DNA from: JBKECY01 sp047975025 | Lineage (GTDB): Bacteria; Bacillota; Clostridia; Lachnospirales; Lachnospiraceae | Direction: 5' to 3' | NCBI GenBank assembly: GCA_047975025.1 | Contig: JBKECY010000079.1 | Location: 1-64,000 of the forward strand | DNA length: 64,000 nt | Shown here: positions 50,882 through 60,155 of the stretch, in pieces | Layout of the letters: every line of letters starts with the position of its first letter | How positions within the stretch are numbered: the first letter of the stretch is position 1 | The notes under the pieces: generated by a model | The model's input: only the letters and a program-made list of their open reading frames with translations | What the model was told of the DNA's origin: nothing | Database searches by the model: none | Program-made: the position numbers and the translations under genes

Positions 50882-50924
50882 AAGCTTTTGGCATAAATAA
50901 AGTTGAAGATTGGTTATCACAAGG

Positions 50925-50966
50925 TGGGCAAAGGAGCCGTCAGTAGACGACACTTTGCCCATTTTT
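50925..50966 (+). terminator. Terminator between the hydrolase and BMP lipoprotein genes
   Basis: TGGGCAAAG (50925-50933) pairs with CTTTGCCCA (50953-50961) and is followed by TTTTT. The loop has a small GTC/GAC stem. The lipoprotein gene begins about 20 bases later with no new promoter seen, so this may act as an attenuator. Confidence 0.8.
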
Positions 50967-50986
50967 AAGTAAGGAGGTAGTATGGC

Positions 50987-52141
50987 ATGAAAAAAATAAG
51001 TTTAATTATGGCGATTCTTCTCTTCGGATGCTCTGTACTGCTTGGAGGCTGTGCCAAAGAGACGACGGCAGCACAAAGTACAGCCGCAAAAGGTCCCATT
51101 GCACTTGAAGATATAAAAATTGGTATGGCGCATTTCTCGGACCCTAGCGATCAGGGGTACACCTACAACCATGATCAGTCAACATGGAAAATGGCCGAAG
51201 CTTTAGGGATTGATGAATCACAAATCATCAACAAGTATAATGTTCCCGATGATTCGGAAGCAGCTACTGCATTTCGTGAGCTTGCAGAAGAAGGCTGCCA
51301 GATCATCTTCTCTACCTCACATGGTCACGAAGACTATCTTCTGGAGGTGGCTGAGGAATATCCGGACATTACATTCTGCCATTTCAACGGCACCAAGGCA
51401 GCAGACAGCGGACTTGCTAACGTACATAATTTTTTTGGCGAGATCAGTCAGGTACGGTACCTGTCCGGTGTAGTTGCCGGATTAACGACGAAAAGCAATA
51501 AAATTGGCTATGTGGCTGCTATGGATTATGCAGAAGTCAATAACGGACTGGATGCGTATTATCTGGGCGCTAAAAGTGTCAATCCTGAGATTGAAGTCGT
51601 CGCCACCTACTTAAATAGCTGGTACGATCCGGCATTTGAATCGCAGGCTACACAATCTCTGATTGACAATGGATGCGATGTGATCAGTCACCATGCAGAC
51701 TCGACAGCCGGTGCGATGGTCAGTGAAAAGAACGGAGCCTATTATATCTCATATAACAGTGATATGAGCAGTGTGGCACCTAAGGCAGTGCTGACAAGTG
51801 TGCGCTGGGATACCTCTTCTTACCTGATTATGGCAGTGCAGGCGGTTCTCGATGGGAAGCAGGACGAAATCCCTGTGGATTATCTGGGAACTTTAGAAGA
51901 TGGCATGGTGTATCTTGACCCGATTCACTACGATTTGCTCGATGATGCCACAGCGCAGGCAGTTAAAAGTGCAGTAGAGGCGGACACGGAGGCTTTCAAG
52001 TCAGATACGAAGGAAGTGTTTGTCGGGCCAATGAAAGATATTGACGGTACTACGGTATTAGAAGATCAGGAAGTGTTTGTTGAGCCGAAATCCGCCCCCT
52101 CCTTTGGCTATGTGCTGGAGGGGATTGAAGTCATCAAGTGA
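50987..52141 (+). CDS. BMP-family substrate-binding lipoprotein (PnrA-like)
   Basis: 384 residues with lipobox LLGGC (about residue 22) and a basic-membrane-protein/PnrA fold: IGMAHFSDPSDQGYTYNHDQ, IFSTSHGHEDYLLEVA, YLSGVVAGLTTKSNKIGYV, ISYNSDMSSVAPKAVLTSV. These lipoproteins bind nucleosides or purines for an ABC transporter. Neither ATPase nor permease is nearby. Location right after the purine permease/hydrolase operon supports a purine-related ligand. Confidence 0.85.
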   Translation: MKKISLIMAILLFGCSVLLGGCAKETTAAQSTAAKGPIALEDIKIGMAHFSDPSDQGYTYNHDQSTWKMAEALGIDESQIINKYNVPDDSEAATAFRELAEEGCQIIFSTSHGHEDYLLEVAEEYPDITFCHFNGTKAADSGLANVHNFFGEISQVRYLSGVVAGLTTKSNKIGYVAAMDYAEVNNGLDAYYLGAKSVNPEIEVVATYLNSWYDPAFESQATQSLIDNGCDVISHHADSTAGAMVSEKNGAYYISYNSDMSSVAPKAVLTSVRWDTSSYLIMAVQAVLDGKQDEIPVDYLGTLEDGMVYLDPIHYDLLDDATAQAVKSAVEADTEAFKSDTKEVFVGPMKDIDGTTVLEDQEVFVEPKSAPSFGYVLEGIEVIK

Positions 52142-52145
52142 CCTT

Positions 52146-52174
52146 TTGCCATCCCGCAGGATATCTGTTATACT
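52146..52174 (+). promoter_or_regulatory. Promoter of the nuclease operon
   Basis: TTGCCA (52146-52151), 17 bases, TATACT (52169-52174). Confidence 0.6.
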
Positions 52175-52220
52175 TTCATGTAGAGAATAACCATACAATC
52201 AATATCCGAGGAGTGACAGA

Positions 52221-52631
52221 ATGATTTTGATACTATGTATAGAGGAAAACGGCGGTATTCTGTTTCATGACCGCAGACTCAGCCAGGATCGCAAGGTGCG
52301 CGAGAATATATTGCAGGATATTAAATCTGCCGTTCTTTGGATGAACGCTTATTCGTCCCGTCAGTTCGATGTAGCAGATGCCCGCATTCGCATTGCAGAG
52401 GACTTTATGGAACAAGCAGGGGCGCATGAGTATTGCTTCTGGGAGGGTGGGAATGTAGGGCAGTATGAGCACCTGTTGAGCCGGATCGTGCTATATAAAT
52501 GGAATCGCAGATACCCTTCGGATACTACGTTTGATATACCGCTCAAAGCACATGGGTGGCAGCTTGTGGAAATAGAAGAATTTGCAGGCTATTCACATGA
52601 AAAAATCACGAAGGAAGTATATACAAAATGA
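52221..52631 (+). CDS. Conserved small cytoplasmic protein of unknown function, paired with a nuclease
   Basis: 136 residues, no signal peptide or helix. I cannot name its family with certainty. Visible features are an acidic N-terminal strand MILILCIEENGGILFHDRR, SQDRKVRENILQDI, YCFWEGG, and YKWNRRYPSDTTFDIPL followed by HGWQLVEIEEFAGYSHEKITKE. The strand-loop-Asn/Gly start and HGW/SSHEKI-like end recall small dihydrofolate-reductase-like or RNase Z-annotated proteins of clostridia. The stop overlaps the nuclease start by 4 bases (ATGA), so it is coupled with that gene; it might be a partner or immunity-like protein. Confidence 0.6.
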   Translation: MILILCIEENGGILFHDRRLSQDRKVRENILQDIKSAVLWMNAYSSRQFDVADARIRIAEDFMEQAGAHEYCFWEGGNVGQYEHLLSRIVLYKWNRRYPSDTTFDIPLKAHGWQLVEIEEFAGYSHEKITKEVYTK

Positions 52632-53581
52632 AAAAGCTGATACGTGCCTGTATGGTTCTGCTGTTGTTTGGCGTGATTTTTGCAGGATGCAGTGCCTTAC
52701 GTAGTGAAGATGCGGGAGAGACCGGCGCAGGATACACTGCGAGTCAGAACGCAGAGCAGGAGAATACAGTATCCACTGATGAAGATAATACACCGGCAGA
52801 GGCGGCAGATTTGACAGATCTGCCGGCTTTTTCAGGTACGCCTTACGTAGTGCTGAATCAAAATGTCCCCGCCTTTTCTGCAGAGGGCAGAGCAGCGGAG
52901 GCTTTTGAAAGTTATAGCGAACTAGATACGCTGGGGCGCTGCGGACCGGCGTATGCCAATCTGGACCAAGAGCTGATGCCGACCGAGGAGCGGGGGCAAA
53001 TCGGCCAGATAAAACCCTCAGGCTGGCAGACAAAAAAATACGATGAAGTCGATGGCAGCTATCTCTATAATCGCTGCCACCTGATTGGCTATCAGCTTAG
53101 CGGAGAAAACGCGAATGAGAAGAATCTGATTACAGGTACGAGATATATGAATGTTGATGGAATGCTGCCCTTCGAAAATATGGTGGCAGACTATATCAAA
53201 GAGACAGACCATCATGTACTGTACAGAGTGACTCCCATCTACGAGGGCAAAAATCTGCTGGCCAGTGGGGTACAGATGGAGGCGGAGTCTGTGGAAGACG
53301 GAGGCGAAGGAATCCAGTTCAATGTGTATGTGTACAATGTGCAGCCCGGCATTACGATTGACTACGCTTCCGGGGACAGTCATGTAAGCGAGACGGCGAA
53401 TACAGCGGAGGATGCGGCCGTTGTGGATATATATGTGCTGAATACCGCAACACATAAATTCCATAGGCCATCTTGTACCAGTGTTAAAAAGATGAAAGAA
53501 GAGAATAAAGCGGAGTATACCGGGGGACGGCAGGAGCTGCTAAAGCGGGGGTATGAGGCGTGTAAAATCTGTGTTCCCTGA
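52628..53581 (+). CDS. Secreted lipoprotein DNA/RNA non-specific endonuclease with C-terminal Cys/His domain
   Basis: 317 residues. Signal peptide with lipobox FAGC (about residue 21), a long acidic Ser/Glu linker, then a nuclease domain of the DNA/RNA non-specific type (about 70-240) with catalytic-type NRCHLIGYQLSGENANEKNL and ITGTRYMNVDGM. The last about 50 residues (VYVLNTATHKFHRPSCTSVKKM ... GYEACKICVP) form an Ada-like zinc-binding unit common to such extracellular nucleases. It would degrade DNA at the cell surface for nucleotide supply or uptake, which fits the purine genes nearby. It overlaps the previous gene by 4 bases. Confidence 0.82.
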   Translation: MKKLIRACMVLLLFGVIFAGCSALRSEDAGETGAGYTASQNAEQENTVSTDEDNTPAEAADLTDLPAFSGTPYVVLNQNVPAFSAEGRAAEAFESYSELDTLGRCGPAYANLDQELMPTEERGQIGQIKPSGWQTKKYDEVDGSYLYNRCHLIGYQLSGENANEKNLITGTRYMNVDGMLPFENMVADYIKETDHHVLYRVTPIYEGKNLLASGVQMEAESVEDGGEGIQFNVYVYNVQPGITIDYASGDSHVSETANTAEDAAVVDIYVLNTATHKFHRPSCTSVKKMKEENKAEYTGGRQELLKRGYEACKICVP

Positions 53582-53726
53582 TAGTGTCAAGCAAAATGCA
53601 AAGTATATTTATAGAAATAATCCACCAAAATTCTCCGCCCATTTTCAATAAAAATTACCGATAGACTCACTCCCAAATTTCTCCTATGATTAATACCATG
53701 GGCAAATGAAGTTAAGGAGGAAGTTT

Positions 53727-54773
53727 ATGGAACGAGCAGAAATACTAAGACACGTAGGTCACATGCAGCAGCTGGCCTATGTACAAAAAGCAGAATTTAC
53801 AGAAGGCCGCGCCAAAGGGCTCGGCGCCTATATCATCAAAAATGATACGCTTCGCCTCGTCGTACTCGAAGACAAGTGTCTGGATATTGCTGAAGTAAGT
53901 TACAAAGGAAGAACTTTAAATTTTATGGCCAAACCGGGGCTGATGGGTAAAACTGACCACGCAATTACAGGAGTGGAAGGAACCCGAAGCCTTATGGGCG
54001 GCTTTTTATTTACCTGCGGTCTGGAAAATACATGTCTGGCATGCGAGGATGAAGACGGATACCACCCAATGCATGGGCAGATTCGTGTTACGCCGTCAGA
54101 ACAAACGGCTTCTGGCAGCGAGTGGGAAGGCGACCAGTATAAAATGAGCGTGTCAGGGCGAATGCGTGAAGCCCGGCTTTTTGGGAGCAATCTGACACTT
54201 AGCAGAACCGTATCCACAGTCTACGGAGAGTCCAAATTTGTTATAATGGACCGAATTGAAAACCAGGGATTTAAAGCAGAACCAATGATGATTCTATATC
54301 ACTTTAACTTTGGCTATCCGTTTCTGGATGAAAAAAGTGAAGTGCTCTTGCCAACTGTACAGGCCAGACCGCGTGACAAAAATGCCGAAAAAAATGCACA
54401 AGCGTGGAACCATGGAGAAGCACCCCTGGACAATGAGGCGGAGAGAGTCTATTTGCATGAACTAAAGGCAGATGAGAAGCAGGATACCATGGTCGCAGTT
54501 GTAAATGAAGCACAGGAACTGGCAGTCAGTATCCGGTTCAATCAGAAGTATCTGCCGCATTTCGTACAGTGGAAATCGCTGGCATCCGGAGACTATGCAC
54601 TCGGGCTTGAGCCTACGAACTCGGGAGTCTACGGGAGGACACGTGAGGAAAGTCTGCATTATCTGGAGGTTTTGGCAGTCGAGGAGATTCGGCTGGAGAT
54701 CGAGATTCATGAAGGCGCAGAGAATATACGTGCATTACGCGAAGAAATTGCACGATTAGAGCAAAAAAATTAG
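53727..54773 (+). CDS. DUF4432 aldose-epimerase-superfamily protein
   Basis: 348 residues. A beta-rich galactose-mutarotase-like fold: IKNDTLRLVVLEDKCLDIAEVSYKG, GFLFTCGLENTCL, HPMHGQIRVTP (conserved His), GDYALGLEPTNSGVYGR. These proteins bind sugars and are usually in sugar-catabolic operons. ATG 53727 has AAGGAGG six bases upstream; an in-frame ATG 21 bases earlier is less likely. It precedes the second monosaccharide ABC operon and could act on the imported sugar. The catalytic role is not proven for this family. Confidence 0.82.
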   Translation: MERAEILRHVGHMQQLAYVQKAEFTEGRAKGLGAYIIKNDTLRLVVLEDKCLDIAEVSYKGRTLNFMAKPGLMGKTDHAITGVEGTRSLMGGFLFTCGLENTCLACEDEDGYHPMHGQIRVTPSEQTASGSEWEGDQYKMSVSGRMREARLFGSNLTLSRTVSTVYGESKFVIMDRIENQGFKAEPMMILYHFNFGYPFLDEKSEVLLPTVQARPRDKNAEKNAQAWNHGEAPLDNEAERVYLHELKADEKQDTMVAVVNEAQELAVSIRFNQKYLPHFVQWKSLASGDYALGLEPTNSGVYGRTREESLHYLEVLAVEEIRLEIEIHEGAENIRALREEIARLEQKN

Positions 54774-54834
54774 TGAAAATACATAAAAAACACCTATAAA
54801 AACACTAAAATATTACAGAAAAAGAAAAAACAGC

Positions 54835-54863
54835 TTGCACAAAGAAAAAAACAGTGGTAGTAT
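54835..54863 (+). promoter_or_regulatory. Promoter of the second monosaccharide ABC operon
   Basis: TTGCAC (54835-54840), 17 bases, TAGTAT (54858-54863), starting near 54870. Confidence 0.65.
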
Positions 54864-54874
54864 TTGCCCATAAC

Positions 54875-54888
54875 ATGAAACGGTTCAT
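54875..54888 (+). promoter_or_regulatory. LacI-type operator candidate
   Basis: ATGAAACGGTTCAT: half-sites ATGAA/TTCAT around a central CG, the usual LacI-family form. It lies at the transcription start of the ABC operon. A similar site, ATGAAACATTTCAT, lies before the LacI-type regulator gene. Confidence 0.65.
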
Positions 54889-54913
54889 GAAACAAATCAA
54901 AAAGGAGAAGTGT

Positions 54914-56056
54914 ATGAAAAAGTATGTAGGAGTTTTATTGGCATTGGTGACCTGTGCAGCGTTATTGGCAGGTTGTGGTTCTTCGACAGGCAATTCTACA
55001 ACAGAGGCTGATACGTCGACGGAGGAGAGTACAGAAGCTGCGGGAGATGATACAGCTTCGGCTTCGGCAGATGGATTGATCGGTGTATCCATGCCGACAC
55101 AGTCGCTGCAGCGTTGGAATCAGGATGGTGCAAGTCTGGAAGAGTTCTTAACGGAAATGGGATTTGAAGTAGATCTGCAATATGCAGATAACGAAGTGCA
55201 GGTACAGGTATCTCAAATTGAGAACATGATCACAAAAGGTGCCAAAGTACTGATTATCGCACCGGTAGACGGAGGCGCCCTCTCTGCTGTACTTTCAGAG
55301 GCACATGATGCCGGTATCAAAATCATTGCGCATGACAGATTCATCACAGACACAGAATTTGTAGACTGCGTTGGTACTTTTGATAACACCAAAGTAGGAA
55401 CTCTGCAAGGCGAATACATTGTAGAGCAGCTGGATCTGGAAAATACAGATGGACCGTATAATCTGGAGATCGTAGCCGGTTCTTTGGATGATGACAATGC
55501 AAGCTATTTCTTAAACGGTGCAATGGAAGTTCTGCAGCCGTATATCGACAGCGGTAAACTGGTCGTACAGTCAGGACAGACCACCAGAGAACAGTGTGCA
55601 ACAGATGCATGGCAGACAGATGTGGCCCAGGCAAGAATGGATAATATTCTGACAGCCTACTATACCAAAGAAAAAGTGGATGCTGTATTGTGCTCGAATG
55701 ATTCTACCGCACTGGGTGCTGAATCCGCACTAAAATCTGCCGGATATGGCAGCGCTGACCTGCCCTTCCCGATTGTAACAGGACAGGATTGTGACGTGGC
55801 AAATGTCAAAGCGATTATTGCAGGAGAGCAATCCATGTCGGTATTCAAGGATACTCGTGCGCTGGCAGAAGTAGTTGCTAATATGGCAAAGACCTTTGTT
55901 GAAGGCGGGGAGCCTGAGTACAATGATACAACAACCTATGATAATGGCTCAAAAGTTGTTCCGGCCTATGCCTTAGAGCCACTGGTCGTTGATGTGGATA
56001 ACTACAAAGAACTGCTGGTAGATTCAGGATACTATTCAGAAAGTGATCTGAAATAG
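54914..56056 (+). CDS. Monosaccharide-binding lipoprotein of the second ABC system
   Basis: 380 residues, lipobox LLAGC (about residue 22), Thr/Glu linker, type I binding fold: IGVSMPTQSLQRWNQDG, KIIAHDRFITDTEFVDCVGTFDN, LCSNDSTALGAESAL, VTGQDCDVANVKAI. Clearly paralogous to the lipoprotein at 13728, with the same LQRWNQDG pocket motif, so both should bind aldoses; HDRF in place of YDRL suggests a different sugar. ATG 54914 has AAAGGAG; the upstream start in the open frame is in the operator region and is rejected. Confidence 0.9.
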   Translation: MKKYVGVLLALVTCAALLAGCGSSTGNSTTEADTSTEESTEAAGDDTASASADGLIGVSMPTQSLQRWNQDGASLEEFLTEMGFEVDLQYADNEVQVQVSQIENMITKGAKVLIIAPVDGGALSAVLSEAHDAGIKIIAHDRFITDTEFVDCVGTFDNTKVGTLQGEYIVEQLDLENTDGPYNLEIVAGSLDDDNASYFLNGAMEVLQPYIDSGKLVVQSGQTTREQCATDAWQTDVAQARMDNILTAYYTKEKVDAVLCSNDSTALGAESALKSAGYGSADLPFPIVTGQDCDVANVKAIIAGEQSMSVFKDTRALAEVVANMAKTFVEGGEPEYNDTTTYDNGSKVVPAYALEPLVVDVDNYKELLVDSGYYSESDLK

Positions 56057-56119
56057 GAGCGCTTGTTCCGGCGGCAGTAAACAGCAGTACAGTGTAGTGC
56101 AAAAAGAACTATATAGACA

Positions 56120-56145
56120 AGGGGCAGGGTGCGAATCCGGCCCCT
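56120..56145 (+). repeat. Intra-operon hairpin after the binding protein gene
   Basis: AGGGGC pairs with GCCCCT around a 14-base loop, without a U-run. It sits at the same place as the hairpin in the first sugar operon and probably sets the ratio of binding protein to transporter. Confidence 0.65.
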
Positions 56146-56176
56146 GCTATGAAAAGCAGATAAAATGGAGAATACG

Positions 56177-57724
56177 ATGAATGAAGTACTTTTAGAAATG
56201 AGAGATATCATAAAAGAATTCCCCGGAGTCAAGGCGCTCGACCATGTGAATATCGTCGTAAAGAACAGGACAATTCATGCGCTGGTTGGCGAAAACGGCG
56301 CGGGAAAATCTACCCTGATGAAGGTGCTAAGTGGTGTATATCCCAGAGGTGCGTACAACGGAGAAATCTATCTGGACGGTCAGATTTGTGAATTTAAGAA
56401 TATTAAGGACAGTGAAAAGAAAGGTATTGTCATCATTCATCAGGAGCTGGCATTGATTCCGCAGTTGTCGATTATGGAAAACATATTTCTCGGCAACGAG
56501 CAGGCGACCAGAGGGGTGATGAACTGGGAAAGATGCCGCTATGAAGCCTTAAAACTTATGGAAATCGTAGGACTAAAGGAGAAGCCGGAGACACTGGTCA
56601 ATCAAATCGGTGTTGGAAAGCAGCAGCTGGTAGAAATTGCCAAGGCACTGTCTAAGCAGGTGCGGGTACTGATTCTGGATGAACCGACAGCGGCGCTTAA
56701 TGACGAAGAAAGTGATCGGTTACTGGAACTGATTTTAAAGCTGCGGGATGAGCATGCTATGACAGGCATTATTATTTCACATAAATTGAATGAAATTACG
56801 AAAGTCGCAGATGAGATTACAGTACTTAGAGACGGCGCCACGATTGAGACGCTTGAGAACTGTGAGAACTGTATTTCGGAAGACCAGATTATTAAAAGTA
56901 TGGTCGGCAGGGAACTGGCCAATCTATACCCGAAGAGAGAAAGTAAGATTGGTGAAAAAAGTTACGAAATTAAGAATTGGACAGTGTATTCAGAAGAATA
57001 TAAAGATCAAAAATTCATCAAAGATGTCAATTTGTATGTCAAACGAGGGGAAGTCGTAGGAATCGCTGGTCTGATGGGGGCGGGGAGAACGGAGTTTGCC
57101 ATGAGCCTGTTCGGACACTGTTTCGGGTCTAAAATTACCGGAGAAGCCTACAAAGACGGAAGGCCGATTGATGTCAGTTCAGTCAGCAAAGCAATTGAAA
57201 ACAAGATTGCCTATCTTACGGAAGACAGAAAAGTACTGGGGCTGCTTTTACAGGACAGTATACGCAACAATATAGCACTCCCCTGTCTGGACAGGTTTGC
57301 CCGGATGGGTGTAATCAATCAGAACGAAGAAGTGAAAATTACTAGGGAATACTTGACAAGGCTGGGTATAAAAGCCACAGGAATCCAGCAGACAGTGAAC
57401 AACCTTTCAGGAGGGAATCAGCAGAAGGTACTGCTGGCGCGCTGGATCTTGTCAGACCCGGATTTACTTATATTGGATGAGCCAACGCGTGGAATTGATG
57501 TTGGTGCCAAGTATGAAATATACGGAATTATCAATGAGCTGGCAACCCAGGGCAAAAGCGTTATCGTGATTTCATCAGAATTGCCTGAAATTCTGGGAGT
57601 AAGTGACAGAGTATATGTTATGAATGAAGGCCGCATGGTCGGAGAATTTGGACGCAGCGAAGTGAGTCAGGAAGCAATTATGAAATCAATAATGCAAAGC
57701 AACAGGAGGACAAGTGATGAGTAA
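56177..57724 (+). CDS. Double ATPase of the second monosaccharide ABC system
   Basis: 515 residues, two ABC domains: Walker A GENGAGKST, signature IGVGKQQLVEIAKAL, Walker B VLILDEPTAALN; second domain GLMGAGRTEFA, LSGGNQQKVLLARW, LLILDEPTRGID. Very similar in plan to the ATPase at 12097. ATG 56177 is supported by GGAGAA; ATG 56165 has no site. Stop codon overlaps the permease start region by 8 bases, so the two are translationally coupled. Confidence 0.9.
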   Translation: MNEVLLEMRDIIKEFPGVKALDHVNIVVKNRTIHALVGENGAGKSTLMKVLSGVYPRGAYNGEIYLDGQICEFKNIKDSEKKGIVIIHQELALIPQLSIMENIFLGNEQATRGVMNWERCRYEALKLMEIVGLKEKPETLVNQIGVGKQQLVEIAKALSKQVRVLILDEPTAALNDEESDRLLELILKLRDEHAMTGIIISHKLNEITKVADEITVLRDGATIETLENCENCISEDQIIKSMVGRELANLYPKRESKIGEKSYEIKNWTVYSEEYKDQKFIKDVNLYVKRGEVVGIAGLMGAGRTEFAMSLFGHCFGSKITGEAYKDGRPIDVSSVSKAIENKIAYLTEDRKVLGLLLQDSIRNNIALPCLDRFARMGVINQNEEVKITREYLTRLGIKATGIQQTVNNLSGGNQQKVLLARWILSDPDLLILDEPTRGIDVGAKYEIYGIINELATQGKSVIVISSELPEILGVSDRVYVMNEGRMVGEFGRSEVSQEAIMKSIMQSNRRTSDE

Positions 57725-58883
57725 GAAGATACATATCCATATGGATATTAAAAAATATGGGATGGTAGTAGCCCTGATTGCAATTACCATTTTGTTTCAG
57801 CTATTGACCAAAGGAGTTCTTCTGGCTCCGATGAACATTGCAAAGCTGTTAATGCAGAACGGATATATTTTGATTCTTGCGATTGGTATGCTGCCAATCA
57901 TCCTGACCGGTGATATTGATCTTTCGGTTGGCTCCGTAGTCGCTTTGGTAGGCGCTGTGACCAGCGTACTCCTGGTTGGCGATACGAAGGTTCCGGTCGT
58001 TGTAGGAATCCTCGTAGGACTTCTGGTAGGTGTTATCATCGGTGCCTGGCATGGATTCTGGATCGCATATGTCAAAGTACCGGCATTTATTGCGACGCTT
58101 TCAGGCATGCTGCTGTTTCGCGGATTGACCTTGGTTATTACACAAGGCAAGACCATTGGGCCGTATCCGGATTCCTATCAGTACATTGCACAAGCCTATC
58201 TGCCGGATATCGGCGGTGCCGAGTCGGCACATATCTCGACGCTGCTGCTGGGGGCAATCATCATGCTTGCGTATACGTTAAGCGAGATCAGCCGGCGCAA
58301 AAAAGAGAAATCCTATGGTTTCGATGTGTCCAAAGCAGGCTTTTTTATCGGTCGGCTGGTACTTATGAATGTGCTGATCGCCTTTGCTTCCTTCTGGCTG
58401 GTGCGCTTCAAGGGCGCTCCGATCATCCTTATCATCCTCGCGGTTCTGACGCTTGTGTACTCATTTGTGACGCAAAAGACAGTACTGGGAAGACATATCT
58501 ATGCCTTAGGCGGCAACGAACGAGCCACAGAATTATCCGGTATCAAAGTAAAACGCGTAAAATTCCTTACGTTTGTCAATATGGGACTGCTGGCGGCTTT
58601 CGCCGGAATCGTCTACTCAGCCAGAATCAACTGCGCGAATCCTACGGCTGGTGACGGGTTCGAACTGGATGCCATAGCGGCCTGTTACATCGGCGGCGCT
58701 TCTGCCTCAGGCGGAACCGGTAAAATCACCGGAGCCATCATTGGTGGTCTGGTTATGGGCGTGCTCAACAATGGTATGTCCATCATAGGTGTAGGAACCG
58801 ACTGGCAAAAAGCGATTAAAGGTCTGGTATTATTGGCAGCCGTTGTATTTGACATAGTAAATCAGAATAAAAAGAAAGGCTAG
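57717..58883 (+). CDS. Permease of the second monosaccharide ABC system
   Basis: 388 residues, about ten helices. LTGDIDLSVGSVVALVGA, FWIAYVKVPAFIATLSGM, YALGGNERATELSGIKVKRV and ACYIGGASASGGTGKITGA are shared with the permease at 10924 and the wider xylose/multiple-monosaccharide family. ATG 57717 has AGGAGGA six bases before it. The URO-D family gene follows 10 bases later. Confidence 0.9.
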   Translation: MSKKIHIHMDIKKYGMVVALIAITILFQLLTKGVLLAPMNIAKLLMQNGYILILAIGMLPIILTGDIDLSVGSVVALVGAVTSVLLVGDTKVPVVVGILVGLLVGVIIGAWHGFWIAYVKVPAFIATLSGMLLFRGLTLVITQGKTIGPYPDSYQYIAQAYLPDIGGAESAHISTLLLGAIIMLAYTLSEISRRKKEKSYGFDVSKAGFFIGRLVLMNVLIAFASFWLVRFKGAPIILIILAVLTLVYSFVTQKTVLGRHIYALGGNERATELSGIKVKRVKFLTFVNMGLLAAFAGIVYSARINCANPTAGDGFELDAIAACYIGGASASGGTGKITGAIIGGLVMGVLNNGMSIIGVGTDWQKAIKGLVLLAAVVFDIVNQNKKKG

Positions 58884-58893
58884 GAAAAATTAC

Positions 58894-60150
58894 ATGACAG
58901 GAAAAGAAAAACTCAAATTAGCACTCAATCATGAGCAGGGACCGCTTTTATTGGATATCGGCGGTATGCCTACAACAGGAATACACTGTACAGTACTGGA
59001 AAAGCTTCGTGAATTCTACGGGCTGGAGAAACGTCCGATTAAGATTCTGGAGCCGGTACAGCTGCTTGGCTATGTAGAAGACGATTTAAAAGAAGCGATG
59101 GGCATACAGACCACACCGCTTTGGGGAGCAGGCACAATGCTCGGTTTCAAACAAACCGATAAATTCAAAGAATGGAAGACTCCCTGGGGACAGACAGTTC
59201 TGGTCGCCGAAGAATTCACAACCACAGTCAATGGAAACGGCGATACGCTGATTTATGCCTGCGGTGATACAAATTACGAAGCAGCAGGCTGTATGCCCAA
59301 ATCCGGATTTTACTTCGATAATGTAAATCGTGCTCCGGAATTTGATGAAGATGACTACGATATCAAGGATAACTTCGAAGAGTTCGGCCCAATCGAGGAG
59401 TCGGATCTGGAATGGCTGCGTGTGCAAAAACCATTGTATGAAACGACAACAGATGTAGTGATGGCGAATCTTGGGGGAACTGCCTTTGGAGATATCGCGC
59501 TGGTACCCGGTCCGCAGCTTAAGCAGCCCAAAGGAATCCGCGATATTACGGAATGGTACGTATCCATTGTTTCACGTCCGGAAATCCTGCATGAAATCTT
59601 CGAATATGAAGCGGATTATGCGGTACAGAACCTCAAAAAAATGCATGACGTGCTTGGTGAGACGATACAGGTTGCATACATTTGCGGTGCGGATTTTGGC
59701 ACACAAAACGGTCCGTTCTGCTCAAACGAAGTCTTCCGCGATGTGTATCAGCCCTATTATCGAAAGGTCAATGACTGGATTCATGAGAACACCACATGGA
59801 AAACCTTTAAGCATTGCTGCGGAAGTATCTTTACACTGGTTCCGGATCTGATCGAAGCGGGATTTGATATACTAAATCCGGTACAGTGGACAGCCAAGAA
59901 TATGGATCGAAATGAGTTGAAAAAAGCCTATGGTGACAACATCGTATTCTGGGGCGGCGGAATCAATACGCAGAAGACGCTTCCCTTCGGGACGGCACAG
60001 GAAGTGTACGACGAGGCACTCAAATGCTGCCAGATCTTCGGGCAAAACGGCGGATTTGTATTTAATACAATCCACAATATTCAGCCCGGTGTACCCGCGG
60101 AGAATCTCGCCGCCATGGCAAAAGCAGTACGGCATTATAACGGCGAGTGA
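58894..60150 (+). CDS. URO-D family protein in a sugar ABC operon (methyltransferase-like)
   Basis: 418 residues, URO-D fold. MTGKEKLKLALNHEQG is the normal start; ICGADFGTQNGPFCSNEVFRDVYQPYYRKV and the probable metal-ligand region FKHCCGSIFTLVPDLIEAG are as in MtaA/MtbA-type methyltransferases, and GGGINTQKTLPFGTAQEVYDE closes the barrel. HemE residues for porphyrin binding are not apparent. It is the last gene of the epimerase/ABC operon, 10 bases after the permease. That suggests a methyl group or other one-carbon unit carried by the imported sugar, or a sugar-derived substrate. No corrinoid protein gene is adjacent. Confidence 0.8.
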   Translation: MTGKEKLKLALNHEQGPLLLDIGGMPTTGIHCTVLEKLREFYGLEKRPIKILEPVQLLGYVEDDLKEAMGIQTTPLWGAGTMLGFKQTDKFKEWKTPWGQTVLVAEEFTTTVNGNGDTLIYACGDTNYEAAGCMPKSGFYFDNVNRAPEFDEDDYDIKDNFEEFGPIEESDLEWLRVQKPLYETTTDVVMANLGGTAFGDIALVPGPQLKQPKGIRDITEWYVSIVSRPEILHEIFEYEADYAVQNLKKMHDVLGETIQVAYICGADFGTQNGPFCSNEVFRDVYQPYYRKVNDWIHENTTWKTFKHCCGSIFTLVPDLIEAGFDILNPVQWTAKNMDRNELKKAYGDNIVFWGGGINTQKTLPFGTAQEVYDEALKCCQIFGQNGGFVFNTIHNIQPGVPAENLAAMAKAVRHYNGE

Positions 60151-60155
60151 AACAA

